The notes under the pieces are model-generated. The model searched no databases, was not told where the DNA came from, and worked only from the letters and a program-made list of their open reading frames with translations. 64,000 bases of DNA from the NCBI RefSeq assembly GCF_948329825.1, contig NZ_CAOJCM010000011.1, forward strand, positions 1 to 64,000, in the 5' to 3' direction. The stretch comes from Paenibacillus sp. JJ-100. Its GTDB lineage: Bacteria > Bacillota > Bacilli > Paenibacillales > Paenibacillaceae. Numbering within the stretch: position 1 is the stretch's first letter; each line of letters opens with the position of its first letter. The translations under genes were made by a program, and so were the position numbers. Positions 63,390 through 64,000 of the stretch are shown in pieces.

Positions 63390-63989
63390 CTACTCTTTCA
63401 CCAAAGACAGAAATTCTGCACGCTGTGCAGGGTTATCACGGAAAGAACCGCGTACAGCAGAAGTTACTGTCTTGCTACCCGGCTTCTTCACACCGCGAGC
63501 GCACATGCACAAGTGCTCACCCTCAACGACCACCATCACACCATTCGGTTCGACAGCTTCTGTAAGGATGTCAGCAATCTGTGATGTAATCCGTTCCTGT
63601 ACTTGAAGACGGCGTGTTACCGCTTCGACCAGGCGCGCCATTTTACTTAACCCTACAATTTTCCCGCTCGGTACATATCCAATATGTACTTTACCAAAGA
63701 ACGGTGCCATATGGTGCTCGCACTGGCTGTAGTACACAATATCTTTAACGATGACAAGCTCTTCATGATTCTCATTAAAGGTGACACCCAGCACGTCACG
63801 AGGATCGACTTCATATCCGCCAAAAATCTCTTCGTACATCCGGGTTACACGTGCAGGCGTTTCCAAAAGCCCTTCTCGTGTGCTATCTTCGCCAATCAAT
63901 TTGAGGATCTGTTCGACATGATACTCAATCTTCTCCCGATTGTCGGATACTTTGGAATTCACATAATCTTTAACGCCAGCCACTGCCAA
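63390..63989 (-). CDS. folE: GTP cyclohydrolase I
   Basis: First enzyme of folate (tetrahydropterin) synthesis, converting GTP to 7,8-dihydroneopterin triphosphate. The 199-residue length is typical of type IA. Zinc ligands Cys and His are in YSQCEHHMAPFFG (about residue 85-95) and the second Cys in LCMCARGVKKPGS (about 163). GYVPSGKIVGLSKMARLVE and RLQVQERITSQIAD are the conserved binding segments. GTG start with GGGAGG nine bases upstream. It starts 11 bases from the window edge; upstream context is not visible. Confidence 0.96.
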   Translation of the reverse strand: MAVAGVKDYVNSKVSDNREKIEYHVEQILKLIGEDSTREGLLETPARVTRMYEEIFGGYEVDPRDVLGVTFNENHEELVIVKDIVYYSQCEHHMAPFFGKVHIGYVPSGKIVGLSKMARLVEAVTRRLQVQERITSQIADILTEAVEPNGVMVVVEGEHLCMCARGVKKPGSKTVTSAVRGSFRDNPAQRAEFLSLVKE

Positions 63990-64000
63990 GCGCCTCCCTT

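Overview
The window looks like chromosomal DNA of a Paenibacillus-type endospore-forming Firmicute. Evidence: strong GGAGG ribosome sites with ATG, GTG and TTG starts; T-box, purine and TPP riboswitches; a ger-type spore germination receptor; a GsaB-type glutamate-1-semialdehyde aminotransferase; a YesMN two-component system with a pectin-derived sugar importer; Gram-positive envelope genes (LCP protein, VanY/VanZ, Ddl); and copper-amine-oxidase-N-type stalk domains on exported hydrolases. No phage, insertion sequence, CRISPR array or tRNA gene was seen. The left edge carries tandem promoters and the boxA leader of an rRNA operon that is transcribed leftward out of the window.

Layout. 1-1000: rRNA promoter region, then decayed coding remnants. 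1000-6700: guanine-riboswitch-controlled purine permease, a nucleotidyltransferase, a CD3324-type HTH protein, a 38-codon ORF holding a perfect 14-bp inverted repeat, and guaA. 6.7-13 kb: moxR-DUF58-transglutaminase operon and a polysaccharide deacetylase. 13-20 kb: DedA protein, Bcp peroxiredoxin, three-gene ABC-2 exporter, LCP protein, gsaB. 20-24 kb: MocR regulator divergent from an EamA transporter, then trpS behind a tryptophan T-box and a possible Trp-Trp leader ORF. 24-28 kb: germinant receptor genes in B-A-C order. 28-37 kb: leftward yesMN-yesOPQ-yesT-like rhamnogalacturonan module with a perfect cre site and a terminal ASRT-family gene. 37-44 kb: SGNH esterase, inositol monophosphatase, uvsE, ddl, amidase. 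44-47 kb: aconitase. 47-51.5 kb: leftward vanRS-vanY-vanZ-like group without vanHAX. 51.6-55.5 kb: WYL regulator, zinc-ribbon/GyrI-like protein and small or unknown genes. 55.7-59 kb: thiC with TPP riboswitch, and an IclR regulator. 59-64 kb: alpha/beta hydrolase, DUF2935-superoxide dismutase fusion, a small protein, lipL and folE.

How they work together. Guanine sensing covers purine uptake near GMP synthesis; TPP sensing controls thiamine pyrimidine synthesis. The yes-like module senses, imports and deacetylates pectin fragments under CcpA control. The van-like genes form a cell-wall sensing and D,D-carboxypeptidase module. The most unusual candidate is trpS, where tRNA-level sensing (T-box) is followed by a well-initiated ORF with tandem Trp codons that runs through the trpS start in another frame, suggesting a second, translational layer of Trp control.
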